DNA of 64,000 nucleotides from Streptomyces sp. 130. Its GTDB lineage: Bacteria; Actinomycetota; Actinomycetes; Streptomycetales; Streptomycetaceae. Location: NCBI RefSeq assembly GCF_007096885.1, contig NZ_VJNO01000006.1, positions 62,001 to 126,000 of the forward strand, given 5' to 3'. How positions within the stretch are numbered: the first letter of the stretch is position 1; the number at the start of each line of letters is the position of its first letter. Below, in pieces: positions 8,627 through 17,822 of the stretch. The translations under genes were made by a program, and so were the position numbers. A model generated the notes under the pieces. The model did not search any database and was not told the origin of the DNA. It worked only from the letters and a program-made list of their open reading frames with translations.

Positions 8627-9457
8627 ATGTCCCGCACTGTCGTCCGCACCTTGACCGGGGCGCTCGCCCTTGCCGCCACCACGGCCGTGATACCGCTGGC
8701 CACCCCCGCTCCGGCTGTCGCCGACAGCATCATCATCGGAGGCCAGCCGGCCCACGTGGCGGACAGCCCCTGGGTGGTGGCGCTGTCCAGCCGTGACCGG
8801 TTCGGGGGTACTCGGGCCGGTCAGTTCTGCGGCGGCGTCGTGGTGGAGCCGAAGAAGGTCCTCACCGCCGCCCACTGTCTGAGCCGGGAGGCCCTGGGCA
8901 CCGATGTGGACCAGGTGAGCGATCTGCGGATCATCTCCGGCCGGGACGCGCTGAACGGCTCGGGCGGCAAGGAGATCCCGGTGAGCGGGACCTGGGTGAA
9001 CCCCGGGTTCGACGCCGGCACCAACAGCGGGGACGTCGCGGTACTCACCCTCTCCGAGGCGCTGCCGGAGGGGGACACGATCCCCCTGGCCGAGGCCGGT
9101 GACCCGGCGTACCGGGCGGGCACACCCGCGGTCGTCTACGGATGGGGCGACACCACCGGGTACGGCGACTACGCGACGTCGCTCAGGTCCGCCCGGGTGG
9201 ACATCCTGCCCGACAGCTCGTGCGAACAGGCGTACCCGGGCGGCAGCATCGGTGCGTACGAGCCCTCATCGATGCTCTGCGCGGGCGAACCCGAGGGCGG
9301 GTACGACGCCTGCCAGGGGGACAGCGGAGGGCCTCTGGTGGCGCAGGGGCGCCTCGTGGGGCTCGTGTCGTGGGGGAACGGCTGCGGGCGCGCCGGATAC
9401 CCCGGTGTCTACACGCGGATCTCCGCCGCCATCGATTGGATGGCGAACGCCGACTGA
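8627..9457 (+). CDS. Secreted trypsin-like serine protease (family S1)
   Basis: This is a 276-residue secreted chymotrypsin-fold protease. A signal peptide spans about residues 1-32 (hydrophobic ALALAATTAVIPLA, cleavage after AVA). The mature part begins near IIGGQPA, the usual trypsin N-terminus, with little room for a propeptide. The catalytic triad is visible: TAAHC, the Asp in SGDVAVLTL, and CQGDSGGP. The Asp six residues before the active Ser (YDACQGDSGGP) predicts cleavage after Lys or Arg. The ATG at 8627 follows AGGAG. Terminators lie on both sides, so it is probably monocistronic. Confidence 0.93.
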   Translation: MSRTVVRTLTGALALAATTAVIPLATPAPAVADSIIIGGQPAHVADSPWVVALSSRDRFGGTRAGQFCGGVVVEPKKVLTAAHCLSREALGTDVDQVSDLRIISGRDALNGSGGKEIPVSGTWVNPGFDAGTNSGDVAVLTLSEALPEGDTIPLAEAGDPAYRAGTPAVVYGWGDTTGYGDYATSLRSARVDILPDSSCEQAYPGGSIGAYEPSSMLCAGEPEGGYDACQGDSGGPLVAQGRLVGLVSWGNGCGRAGYPGVYTRISAAIDWMANAD

Positions 9458-9484
9458 CCGGCGCGGGCTCCGCAGATACGAGAA

Positions 9485-9515
9485 CGGGCGGCTTCCCTCA
9501 CGGGGAGGCCGCCCG
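9485..9515. terminator. Shared terminator of the protease gene and the convergent small gene
   Basis: CGGGCGGCTTCCC pairs with the complementary 9502-9515 segment through wobbles and a four-base loop. It lies between two convergent genes and would work in both directions. Confidence 0.75.
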
Positions 9516-9562
9516 TCGGCCGGTCCGGGACCGGCCCCTGGCTCGTCGTGGATGCAGAGGTG

Positions 9563-9793
9563 TCAGTGTTCCTCTTCGGCGGCTTGGGCCTGCACGGCCG
9601 TCAGCCGGTCCGTCTCATCCTGTATTTCCGCGGCGATCTTCTTGAGTTCCGGCTCGAACTTGCGACCGTGGTGGGCGCAGAAGAGCAGTTCACCGCCACT
9701 GATGAGCACGACGCGCAGATATGCCTGGGCGCCGCAACGGTCACAGCGGTCTGCTGCGGTCAGCGGGCTCGCGGGGGTCAGAACAGTAGTCAC
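9563..9793 (-). CDS. Small conserved protein with CxxC and CxHH motifs (DUF7455-like)
   Basis: This is a 76-residue cytoplasmic protein of unknown function. It has CDRC near residues 17-20 and CAHH near 39-42, which together could hold one zinc ion, followed by a helical, charged C-terminus. The GTG at 9793 follows GAGAAGAGG. It is divergent from parE, a position I recall as conserved in Streptomyces. The DUF7455 label is from memory of small actinobacterial zinc-ribbon-like proteins and is less certain than the gene itself. Confidence 0.8.
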   Translation of the reverse strand: MTTVLTPASPLTAADRCDRCGAQAYLRVVLISGGELLFCAHHGRKFEPELKKIAAEIQDETDRLTAVQAQAAEEEH

Positions 9794-10226
9794 GTCGCCT
9801 CTTCTCTAGCTCGACGAGCTGTCGTACCAGGGTCAACATCCAACCAGGCCGAAAACGTTCCCGCTCGTGGCATTTCTTCGAAACTTCTTCTCGGTCTGGC
9901 TGTCTGTTGCCGGTTCGCGGCGAATGTGCCGTATTGCGTGGCGCTACGGTTTCGCGTTGCTTGGCTTGGTCAGTCCGGGCCGGCTGGCTTGCCGGTTGTT
10001 CATGAGGACGTGCCCGGAGCCTAAATGGTTCATGCCTGGAAGGGAACGTGATGTGCACGTCACCCCTGCGGGGAGATCGAACATGCATGCGAGTCTGGTT
10101 TAGGGTGAGGTTCTGCGAGGGTGGCGTTTCACCCGCTCCACCAGGCATCGGTACCCTCACAGCGGCACCGAAGCCGAGCCCGTGACCCACAGGGCCCCAA
10201 AAGAAATTCAGCGAGGAGCGAACCGC
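9794..10226. other. Divergent promoter region upstream of parE
   Basis: This 433-bp gap is less GC-rich than its surroundings. AGCTCG-A-CGAGCT (9808-9820) is a perfect 13-bp palindrome in the leader of the small gene. TTGACC on the minus strand (9831-9836) could be its -35. TAGGGT (10101-10106) is a candidate -10 for parE, without a good -35. No convincing gene or structured RNA was seen. Confidence 0.4.
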
Positions 10227-12347
10227 GTGACCGCCGATACGTCCGTGCCGTCCACTGCGCTGCTGACCGGAGCAGACCGAGACGGTTCCAACTACACCGC
10301 GCGGCACCTGCTCGTACTCGAGGGGCTCGAAGCGGTCCGCAAGCGCCCGGGTATGTACATCGGGTCCACCGACAGCCGCGGTCTGATGCACTGCCTCTGG
10401 GAGATCATCGACAACTCCGTCGACGAGGCCCTCGGCGGCTACTGCGATCACATCGAGGTCGTACTCCACGACGACAACTCCGTCGAGGTCCGGGACAACG
10501 GCCGGGGCATCCCGATCGACGTCGAGCCCAAGACGGGTCTCTCCGGCGTCGAGGTCGTCATGACCAAGCTGCACGCCGGCGGCAAGTTCGGCGGCGGCTC
10601 CTACGCCGCGTCCGGCGGGCTGCACGGCGTCGGCGCCTCCGTGGTCAACGCCCTGTCGGCCAGGCTCGACGTCGAGGTCGACCGCAACAGCGCGACCCAC
10701 TCGATCAGCTTCCGGCGCGGCGTGCCGGGGATCTTCACCGAGCAGGGCCCGGACAGCCCGTTCGACCCGGCCAACGGGCTGCGCAAGGGCAAGCGCGTCC
10801 CGAAGACGCGCACCGGAACGCGCGTGCGGTACTGGGCCGACCGGCAGATCTTCCTCAAGGACGCCAAGCTCAGCCTGGAGACGCTCCACCAGCGTGCCCG
10901 CCAGACGGCCTTCCTCGTCCCCGGCCTCACGATCGTGGTGCGCGACGAGCGTGGCCTGGACGGCGCGGGCAAGACGGAGGAGACCTTCCGCTTCGACGGG
11001 GGCATCAGCGAGTTCTGCGAGTACCTGGCCCAGGACAAGGCCGTCTGCGACGTCCTGCGCCTGACCGGGCAGGGCACGTTCAAGGAGACCGTCCCGGTCC
11101 TGGACGACCGCGGGCACATGACGGCCACCGAGGTCACGCGCGAACTGGGCGTGGACATCGCGCTGCGCTGGGGCACCGGGTACGAGACCAACGTGAAGTC
11201 CTTCGTCAACATCATCGCCACCCCCAAGGGCGGCACCCACGTGACCGGGTTCGAGCGCTCCGTGACCAAGACGGTCAACGAGGTGCTGCGCTCCGCGAAG
11301 CTGCTGCGCGTGGCGGAGGACGACATCGTCAAGGACGACGCCCTCGAGGGCCTCACCGCGGTCGTGACCGTACGCCTGGCGGAGCCGCAGTTCGAGGGCC
11401 AGACGAAGGAGGTGCTCGGCACCTCGGCGGCCAACCGGATCGTCGCCAACGTCGTGGCCAAGGAGCTCAAGGCGTTCCTCACCTCCACCAAGCGGGACGC
11501 CAAGGCCCAGGCCAGGGCGGTCCTCGACAAGGCGGTGGCAGCCGCCCGCACCCGGATCGCGGCCCGCCAGCACAAGGAGGCACAGCGCCGCAAGACGGCA
11601 CTGGAGTCGTCCTCGCTGCCGGCGAAGCTCGCCGACTGCCGCAGCGACGACGTGGAGCGCAGCGAGCTGTTCATCGTGGAGGGCGACTCCGCGCTCGGTA
11701 CCGCGAAGCTCGCGCGGAACAGCGAGTTCCAGGCGCTGCTGCCGATCCGCGGCAAGATCCTCAACGTTCAGAAGGCATCGGTTTCCGACATGCTGAAGAA
11801 CGCCGAGTGCGGAGCGATCATCCAGGTCATAGGAGCCGGCTCCGGGCGCACCTTCGACATCGACGCCGCCCGGTACGGCAAGATCGTCCTCCTGGTCGAC
11901 GCCGATGTCGACGGCGCCCACATCCGTATCCTGCTGCTGACGCTCTTCCAGCGGTACATGCGGCCGATGGTCGAGGCGGGCCGGGTCTTCGCCGCGGTGC
12001 CCCCGCTCCACCGGATCGAACTGGTCCAGCCCAAGAAGGGCCAGGACAAGTACATCTACACGTACTCGGACAACGAGCTGCGCCAGCGGCTGCTGGAGCT
12101 CCAGCGCAAGAACATCCGCTACAAGGACTCGATCCAGCGGTACAAGGGGCTGGGCGAGATGGACGCCGACCAGCTGGCGGAGACGACGATGGACCCGCGT
12201 CACCGCACGCTCCGGCGGATCAACATCGGGGACCTGGAGTCCAGCGAGAAGGTCTTCGATCTGCTGATGGGCAACGAGGTGGCGCCGCGCAAGGAGTTCA
12301 TCACCAGCTCCGCGGCGACGCTGGACCGCTCGCGCATCGACGTCTGA
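10227..12347 (+). CDS. parE: DNA topoisomerase IV subunit B (ParE)
   Basis: This is the ATPase subunit (706 residues) of the type IIA topoisomerase that, with ParC, separates linked daughter chromosomes. A GHKL ATPase occupies about residues 25-230, with EIIDNSVDEALGG near 59-71 and GLHGVGASVVNALS. The transducer follows. The TOPRIM domain has EGDSA near 485 and the metal-binding DADVDG near 558. The ordinary GyrB-like C-terminus ends the protein. The GTG at 10227 follows GAGGAG at eight bases and is preferred over an in-frame GTG at 10182. Its partner parC is 7.8 kb away on the other strand, so the two are not co-transcribed. Confidence 0.93.
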   Translation: MTADTSVPSTALLTGADRDGSNYTARHLLVLEGLEAVRKRPGMYIGSTDSRGLMHCLWEIIDNSVDEALGGYCDHIEVVLHDDNSVEVRDNGRGIPIDVEPKTGLSGVEVVMTKLHAGGKFGGGSYAASGGLHGVGASVVNALSARLDVEVDRNSATHSISFRRGVPGIFTEQGPDSPFDPANGLRKGKRVPKTRTGTRVRYWADRQIFLKDAKLSLETLHQRARQTAFLVPGLTIVVRDERGLDGAGKTEETFRFDGGISEFCEYLAQDKAVCDVLRLTGQGTFKETVPVLDDRGHMTATEVTRELGVDIALRWGTGYETNVKSFVNIIATPKGGTHVTGFERSVTKTVNEVLRSAKLLRVAEDDIVKDDALEGLTAVVTVRLAEPQFEGQTKEVLGTSAANRIVANVVAKELKAFLTSTKRDAKAQARAVLDKAVAAARTRIAARQHKEAQRRKTALESSSLPAKLADCRSDDVERSELFIVEGDSALGTAKLARNSEFQALLPIRGKILNVQKASVSDMLKNAECGAIIQVIGAGSGRTFDIDAARYGKIVLLVDADVDGAHIRILLLTLFQRYMRPMVEAGRVFAAVPPLHRIELVQPKKGQDKYIYTYSDNELRQRLLELQRKNIRYKDSIQRYKGLGEMDADQLAETTMDPRHRTLRRINIGDLESSEKVFDLLMGNEVAPRKEFITSSAATLDRSRIDV

Positions 12348-12386
12348 GCCTCCGCTCCGGGGTCCGGGCCGGCGTAAGGCGCGGAC

Positions 12387-12424
12387 CCCCTGTCGTCCCC
12401 ACACATGCGCAACGACGACAGGGG
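12387..12424 (+). terminator. Terminator of parE
   Basis: CCCCTGTCGTC (12387-12397) pairs with GACGACAGGGG (12414-12424) across a 16-base loop, 40 bases after the parE stop. Confidence 0.75.
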
Positions 12425-12600
12425 ATCGACGGGGGTGTCCCACGGCGCGCTACGCGTACCCGCGAGGGACGGCGCGCCCCCCCCAGGGGATCCTTCACCT
12501 GATGAGGTGAAGTCTCGCGAATGAAGCGCCCGGGATCTTCCGGAACTGCCCATTCTTGGATACGCGGCCGAAGTGGTCCGTGGACAAGGGGAGTTGTGCG

Positions 12601-13077
12601 GTGGAGAAGGAAGCAGGGCGTGAGTCCGCGGCGACGCGGCTCGACGACCCGTGGGACGACGCGCTGACCTCCGGGTGGGCGGAGCCGGACGGCGCGGCCG
12701 GCCCCGCCCCCGTCGCGGTGCCCGCACCGGCCGCACCGCGCGGTGGCCACAGCGCGGCCGACATCTATCTGGAGGTGCAGCGCAGCGAGGCGTTCCAGGA
12801 GGTGCGCCGCCGCTACCGGCGCTTCGTCATGCCCGCCACCACGGCCTTCTTCGTCTGGTATCTCGCCTATGTCGTCACGGCGGTGACCGCGCCCGGGCTG
12901 ATGGCGCGGCCGGTGGCCGGGGCGGTCAATGTTGCGATGGTCGTGGGGCTCGGCCAGTTCCTGACGACCTTCCTGCTCACCGGGGCGTACGCACGGCACG
13001 CGCGACTGCGCAGGGACCGGGCCGCGCTCGATCTGCGGTGGGAGACGCAGGAGATGACACGGGGGGCCGGGCGTTGA
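12601..13077 (+). CDS. DUF485 membrane protein
   Basis: This is a 158-residue inner-membrane protein with a polar N-terminal half and two membrane segments at about residues 75-100 and 105-130. DUF485 proteins are encoded beside sodium/solute symporters of the acetate permease type (yjcH-actP in E. coli); their role is not well defined. The GTG at 12601 follows AAGGGGAG. The gene overlaps the next by four bases (TTGA), so the two are translationally coupled. The FxxxRRRYRRFV stretch before the first membrane segment is typical of the family. Confidence 0.88.
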   Translation: MEKEAGRESAATRLDDPWDDALTSGWAEPDGAAGPAPVAVPAPAAPRGGHSAADIYLEVQRSEAFQEVRRRYRRFVMPATTAFFVWYLAYVVTAVTAPGLMARPVAGAVNVAMVVGLGQFLTTFLLTGAYARHARLRRDRAALDLRWETQEMTRGAGR

Positions 13078-14666
13078 GCGGCGACCACCAGACCCTGGCG
13101 CTGCTGCTGTTCAGCGCCTTCATCGCGGTCACCCTGGGCATCACCACCTGGGTGAGCCGCAACAGGCAGGGCTCGGCGGAGGAGTTCTACGCGGGCGGCC
13201 GGCTCTTCTCGCCCATGGAAAACGGTTTCGCCATCGCGGGCGACTACATGTCCGCCGCGTCCTTCCTGGGCATCTCCGGCCTGATCGCCCTCTTCGGCTA
13301 CGACGGCATGCTGTATTCGGTCGGTTTCCTGGTCGCCTGGCTCGTTGTCCTGCTGCTCGTCGCCGAACTCGTGCGCAACTGCGGCAGGTTCACGCTCGCC
13401 GACGTGGTCGCGGCCCGGATGGCGGAGCGCCCGGTCCGCATCGCGGCGGGGACGTCCTCCGTCACCGTGTCGGTGCTCTACCTGGTGGCACAGATGGTCG
13501 GTGCCGGCAGTCTGGTGGCACTCCTCCTCGGCGGGACGAGCGGCGCCGCCCGTTCCTGGACCGTCGTCGGTGTCGGGGCGCTCATGGTCGTGTACGTCTC
13601 GCTGGGCGGGATGCGTGCCACCACCTGGATCCAGATCGTCAAGGCCGTCCTGCTGATGGCGGGCACCGTGGTGCTCACTGTGCTCGTGCTGGTCCACTTC
13701 CACGGGAACGTCAACGCCTTGCTGAACTCCGCCGCCGACCGCAGCGGGTACGGCAAGGACTTCCTCTCGCCAGGTCTCCGGTACGGCGGGAGCTGGACCG
13801 CGCGCATCGACTTCATCAGCCTGGGCCTCGCCCTGGTTCTCGGCACGGCCGGGCTGCCGCACATCCTGTCCCGCTTCTACACCGTCCCCACCGCGCGCGC
13901 CGCCCGCCGGTCCGTCGTCTGGTCCATCGGCCTCATCGGCAGCTTCTACCTGATGACCATCGTGCTGGGCTTCGGGGCCGCCGCGCTGGTCGGCTCGGCC
14001 GACGTACGGGAGTCGAATGCCGCGGGCAACACCGCCGTGCCGCTGCTGGCCATGGTGCTGGGCGGGGGCGAGGGCTCCACCGGGGGGACGGTCCTCTTCG
14101 CCGTGGTCGCCGCCGTCGCCTTCGCGACCATCCTGGCCGTCGTCGCCGGGATCACCCTCGCCTCGTCGGCATCCGTCGCCCACGACCTCTACGCCTCGCT
14201 CAAGCGCCCCGGCGCCAAGCAGCGCAGTGAGGTGGCCGTGGCCCGGGTGGCGGCGGCAGGCATCGGGGTCGTAGCCATCGGGCTGGGCCTGCTCGCCCAG
14301 GACCTCAATGTGGCCTTCCTGGTGGGGCTCGCCTTCGCCGTCGCCGCGTCGGCCAATCTCCCGGTTCTGCTCTACTCGCTGTTCTGGCGGAACTTCACCA
14401 CCCGCGGGGCGGTCTGGTCCGTCTACGGCGGACTGATCCCCGCGGTGCTGCTCGTGGTGCTCTCCCCGGTTGTCTCCGGCAGCCCAAGCTCACTCTTCCC
14501 CGGCGTCGACTTCCAGGTCTTCCCCCTGGAGAACCCCGGACTGGTCTCCATCCCGCTGGGCTTCCTCGCCGGCTGGGCCGGCACCGTCACCGCGCACGAG
14601 CCGCCGGACGAGGCCAGGCATGCCGAGATCGAGGTGCGCGCGATGACCGGGGCCGGGGCGGTCTGA
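13074..14666 (+). CDS. Sodium:solute symporter, acetate/monocarboxylate permease type
   Basis: This 530-residue transporter of the SSS family has about 13 membrane segments. Typical motifs are SAEEFYAGGRLFSPMENGFAIAGDYMSAASFLG early and GTAGLPHILSRFYTVP in the middle, both matching ActP/MctC-like carriers of acetate or other short monocarboxylates. The start is a TTG at 13074 that overlaps the stop of the DUF485 gene; its first residues (SGDHQTLALLLFSAFIAVTLG) give the family's normal N-terminus. The substrate is inferred from family and partner, not seen. It faces the next gene tail to tail with a 15-base gap. Confidence 0.88.
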   Translation: MSGDHQTLALLLFSAFIAVTLGITTWVSRNRQGSAEEFYAGGRLFSPMENGFAIAGDYMSAASFLGISGLIALFGYDGMLYSVGFLVAWLVVLLLVAELVRNCGRFTLADVVAARMAERPVRIAAGTSSVTVSVLYLVAQMVGAGSLVALLLGGTSGAARSWTVVGVGALMVVYVSLGGMRATTWIQIVKAVLLMAGTVVLTVLVLVHFHGNVNALLNSAADRSGYGKDFLSPGLRYGGSWTARIDFISLGLALVLGTAGLPHILSRFYTVPTARAARRSVVWSIGLIGSFYLMTIVLGFGAAALVGSADVRESNAAGNTAVPLLAMVLGGGEGSTGGTVLFAVVAAVAFATILAVVAGITLASSASVAHDLYASLKRPGAKQRSEVAVARVAAAGIGVVAIGLGLLAQDLNVAFLVGLAFAVAASANLPVLLYSLFWRNFTTRGAVWSVYGGLIPAVLLVVLSPVVSGSPSSLFPGVDFQVFPLENPGLVSIPLGFLAGWAGTVTAHEPPDEARHAEIEVRAMTGAGAV

Positions 14667-14681
14667 GCGCCGGTCCCGCGC

Positions 14682-15206
14682 TCAGACGCCATCCGTGCAG
14701 AACACGCATTCCTCCCAGAACGGCAGCCCGTTCAGGACGCGGTGACGTACGCAGGAGGCCCTCGCGGCCTCCTGCGGGCCGGGCAGGACTCTCCGGCCGG
14801 GCCTGGCGGTGGCGGGGTCGAAGGCTTCGGCCATCGCCCGGTAGGTGCGCAAGTAACCTTCCACCCGGGGTGGTTCATACGTCAGCTCGTCCCACCGGTG
14901 GTGGGTCAGGGCCAGGTCGAGGACGCGCAGCAGGAAGTCCTTGGCCGCGGCGGCCTCCTGCGGCGAGTCACCCCAGTCGAGCTCCTCCAGATCGAAGCCG
15001 ACCATGCCGCGCCCCATCACATTCTGGTTCTGCAGCGACAGAAGCGCGGCGAAGCGGAAATCCCAGGGTGCCCGGGCCAGTGACGAGACGGCGAACGTCA
15101 GCACGTCCACGAACACCGCTGTGCCGCCGTTGGTCAGGGACAGGTGCCGGCCGCCGCCTCCGCCGAACTCGTTCACGCCGTCAAGGATATGGGCGGCTCG
15201 ACGCAC
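14682..15206 (-). CDS. Conserved hypothetical protein
   Basis: This is a protein of up to 174 residues with no domain that I recognise. It is mixed alpha/beta in character, has a glycine run (GGGGGR) near residue 16, and ends in CVRHRVLNGLPFWEECVFCTDGV, with three Cys that could be structural. The GTG at 15206 is the longest start; GGAGG sits too close to it, so the GTG at 15176, ten codons later, is an alternative. Codon use is normal for the genome. It converges with the symporter gene and its stop lies 15 bases from that gene's stop. Confidence 0.6.
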   Translation of the reverse strand: MRRAAHILDGVNEFGGGGGRHLSLTNGGTAVFVDVLTFAVSSLARAPWDFRFAALLSLQNQNVMGRGMVGFDLEELDWGDSPQEAAAAKDFLLRVLDLALTHHRWDELTYEPPRVEGYLRTYRAMAEAFDPATARPGRRVLPGPQEAARASCVRHRVLNGLPFWEECVFCTDGV

Positions 15207-15340
15207 GCCTCCAGGGGTGCCTGAGCGGGGCGGTGACGGGTACGGTGGCGCCGATGGAGAGCGGACGGGCCCAGCTCCAGTGAGGGGCCGGCCGAGGCGG
15301 CCCGCCGGACTTGCTGAAATTCGTCTCTGATTCCGCCCCC

Positions 15341-15379
15341 ACGCAATCTGCTTGCGTTTCTTGCGCTAATCTTGCGCGT
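15341..15379 (+). promoter_or_regulatory. Candidate LacI-type operator with TTGCG repeats
   Basis: ACGCAA-TCTGC-TTGCGT (15341-15357) is a perfect inverted repeat, followed by two further CTTGCG copies up to the start codon at 15380. MalR-like LacI regulators of Streptomyces bind CTTGCAG-type repeats, from memory. Autoregulation is inferred. Confidence 0.5.
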
Positions 15380-16399
15380 ATGACGCGACGACTTGCTCAG
15401 GTGGCACAGAAGGTTGGAGTCAGCGAGGCCACGGTCAGCCGGGTGCTCAACGGCAAGCCGGGCGTTTCCGACGCCACGCGGCAGGCCGTCCTCTCCGCGC
15501 TGGACGTCCTCGGTTACGAGCGCCCGACCCAGCTGCGCGGTGAACGGGCCCGCCTGGTCGGCCTCGTGCTGCCGGAACTGCAGAACCCGATCTTCCCCGC
15601 CTTCGCCGAGGTCGTCGGCGGTGCGCTCGCCCAGCAGGGGCTCACCCCGGTCCTCTGCACGCAGACCAAGGGCGGCGTCTCCGAGGCGGACTACGTGGAA
15701 CTGCTTCTGCAGCAGCAGGTCTCGGGCGTGGTCTTCGCCGGCGGCCTCTACGCCCAGGCCGACGCGCCGCACGATCACTACAAGGTGCTGGCCGACCGCA
15801 AGATCCCCGTCGTGCTGATCAACGCCGCCATAGCCCGTCTCGGCTTTCCCTGCGTCTCCTGCGACGACTCCGTGGCCGTCGAGCAGGCGTGGCGCCATCT
15901 GGTGTCCCTGGGACACGAGCGCATCGGCCTGGTGCTCGGCCCCTCGGACCACATGCCCTCGCAGCGCAAACTGGCCGCCGCCCGGGCGCTCGCGCAGGAG
16001 TCCGGCGCGACCATCCCCGACGAGTGGGTGACGCGCGCGATGTTCTCGCTGGAGGGCGGGCAGGCCGCCGCCGCACGGCTGCTCGACGACGGCGTCACCG
16101 GCTTCATCTGCGCCAGTGACCCCCTGGCCCTCGGAGCCGTGCGCGCGGCGCGCCGAAGGGGCCTCTCGGTGCCCGGCGACGTGTCCGTCGTGGGATACGA
16201 CGACTCGGCCTTCATGAACTGCACCGAGCCGCCGCTCACCACCGTCCGCCAGCCCATCGAGGCGATGGGGCGGGCCGCCGTGGAACTGCTCTCCGTGCAG
16301 ATCGGTGGGCGCGCCGTGCCGTCGGACGAGCTCCTCTTCGAACCGGAACTGGTCGTCCGCGGTTCCACGGCCCAGCCCCCGCGCTCGGCTTCCCGCTGA
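15380..16399 (+). CDS. LacI-family transcriptional regulator
   Basis: This is a 339-residue sugar-responsive repressor. The N-terminal helix-turn-helix (LAQVAQKVGVSEATVSRVLNG) lies at residues 5-25, followed by a hinge and a periplasmic-binding-protein-like sensor domain. The ATG at 15380 gives the standard LacI N-terminus and is preceded by a candidate operator rather than a clear ribosome site, so translation may be leaderless. No sugar transport genes are adjacent; MalR-like or other glycoside regulators are possible. The effector cannot be inferred from sequence. Confidence 0.92.
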   Translation: MTRRLAQVAQKVGVSEATVSRVLNGKPGVSDATRQAVLSALDVLGYERPTQLRGERARLVGLVLPELQNPIFPAFAEVVGGALAQQGLTPVLCTQTKGGVSEADYVELLLQQQVSGVVFAGGLYAQADAPHDHYKVLADRKIPVVLINAAIARLGFPCVSCDDSVAVEQAWRHLVSLGHERIGLVLGPSDHMPSQRKLAAARALAQESGATIPDEWVTRAMFSLEGGQAAAARLLDDGVTGFICASDPLALGAVRAARRRGLSVPGDVSVVGYDDSAFMNCTEPPLTTVRQPIEAMGRAAVELLSVQIGGRAVPSDELLFEPELVVRGSTAQPPRSASR

Positions 16400-16439
16400 C
16401 CGTCGCGATTTTGCGTCCGTGCAGCCGCCAATTGCGGGG

Positions 16440-17687
16440 CTACGAGGACGGGAGGGGCTGGGGCGGACGGGGGCCGGTGTAGTGCCCGCTGGGGCGCATC
16501 CGCAGCGGGCGTTCCCCGTACTCCTCCAGCGCATGCGCGATCCAGCCCGCCGTACGGGAGATCGCGAACACCGTCTCTCCCGCCTCCGCGGGCATGCCCG
16601 AGGCGACCGAGAGCACGGCCAGCGCCAGGTCGACGTTGGCGTGCAGGGGGACGTCCCGCGCGGTGGTGGCCACCACATCGCGTGCGGCGGCCAGGGCCGG
16701 CCCGGCCTGCGGGATGCGTTCGAGCAGGTCGAACAGCGTACGGGCGCGAGGGTCCTCGCCCGGATACAGCCGGTGCCCCAGCCCCGGCACCCGGCGCCCG
16801 GCCCGCAGATGGTCCGCCACCACGGGGGCGGCGCCACCGCGCTCCAGGACCTCGGCCAGCATGCGGTGGGCCAGTCCGCTCGCCGCACCGTGCAAAGGTC
16901 CTTCCAGTACGCCCAGCCCCGCCGACACCACCGCGTAGGGATGGGCCCGGGCCGATGCGGCGACCCTGGCCGCCAGCGTCGAGGCGGCCAGATCGTGGTC
17001 GATGAGCAGCGTGAGCGCCGTGTCCAGAGCGGCGAGTGACGGCTCGTCGGGCAGGCGAGCGGTGAGTTTCGGCCACAGTTGGGCAGCCAGACCGGAGGGC
17101 GCGACCGGTGCGGCGGCATCCACCGCGGGCAGCGCCGCGACCAGCGTGGGAATCAGGCTGCGCGCACTGCCGAGCACCGTCTCGCGCGACAGGTCGAAGC
17201 GCAGCGGATCGGCGGCGGCGGCGGCCACCACGGCCACCCGGAGCCGGTCCGTGGACCCGCAGTGCTCCGGCAGCGCGCCGACCGCCCGCCGGGCAGCCGC
17301 CACCGCCTGCTCCGGGCCGGTGAAACGGATGCCGGGCCGCAGCTCGCCGGTCCACAGCCAGTCGGCGACCTCCTCGTACGAATGGCGCGCGGCCAACTCC
17401 GTGGCGTCCACGCCCCGGAAGTAGTAGCGGTCGGTGCCGATGAGGGTGATGCCGGTACGGACGGCCGGCTCGCCCGGGGCCGGGACCGTCTCCCTGCGTC
17501 CTGAGCGCCGGGCCAGCGCGTCGACTTCCGCCGCGTCGAATGTGCTGCCGCGACCGCCCGGTGCCCGGCTGCTGCTCAGCTGGCCCCGGCTGACGTACGC
17601 GTACACCGTCTCGGGCTTCACCCCCAGGCGCTCGGCTGTTTCCCGCGTCGTGAGCCGCCGCTCGTCCGCCTCTGATCGCTCCGTCAT
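16440..17687 (-). CDS. Citrate synthase-like protein with N-terminal DNA-binding domain
   Basis: This 415-residue protein joins an excisionase/MerR-type helix-turn-helix (residues 10-60; TTRETAERLGVKPETVYAYV then a wing ending in FDAAEVDALARR) to a citrate synthase fold (about 75-400). The catalytic set looks intact: the His in GPLHGAAS, the His in GLGHRLYP and the Asp in HANVDLALAV. The ATG at 17687 is used; 11 upstream codons are open from 17720 but lack family sequence. It is divergent from a second citrate synthase across 135 bp holding an AT-rich palindrome. It may be an enzyme that senses acyl-CoA or oxaloacetate and binds DNA, which is inference. Homologues occur next to each other in other Streptomyces (from memory). 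Confidence 0.88.
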   Translation of the reverse strand: MTERSEADERRLTTRETAERLGVKPETVYAYVSRGQLSSSRAPGGRGSTFDAAEVDALARRSGRRETVPAPGEPAVRTGITLIGTDRYYFRGVDATELAARHSYEEVADWLWTGELRPGIRFTGPEQAVAAARRAVGALPEHCGSTDRLRVAVVAAAAADPLRFDLSRETVLGSARSLIPTLVAALPAVDAAAPVAPSGLAAQLWPKLTARLPDEPSLAALDTALTLLIDHDLAASTLAARVAASARAHPYAVVSAGLGVLEGPLHGAASGLAHRMLAEVLERGGAAPVVADHLRAGRRVPGLGHRLYPGEDPRARTLFDLLERIPQAGPALAAARDVVATTARDVPLHANVDLALAVLSVASGMPAEAGETVFAISRTAGWIAHALEEYGERPLRMRPSGHYTGPRPPQPLPSS

Positions 17688-17732
17688 GCCGTCACCGTAT
17701 CCATATGACGGCCGTAGCATCCATGCACCTAT

Positions 17733-17787
17733 ATTGATTTAATCAATGTTGACAGGAATTGGGTCATGCATGGACAGTCGAATCAAT
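17733..17787. promoter_or_regulatory. AT-rich palindrome and repeat in the divergent citrate synthase promoter
   Basis: ATTGATT-T-AATCAAT (17733-17747) is a perfect inverted repeat, and a third AATCAAT (17781-17787) lies 40 bp further on, about four helical turns. TTGACA (17749-17754) next to the palindrome is a candidate -35 for the rightward gene, with GACAGT (17773-17778) as a weak -10. The natural candidate to bind is the helix-turn-helix citrate synthase encoded alongside. Confidence 0.55.
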
Positions 17788-17822
17788 AGCAAGAGCCCGT
17801 CCGACTTCCCACGGAGGAAGCA

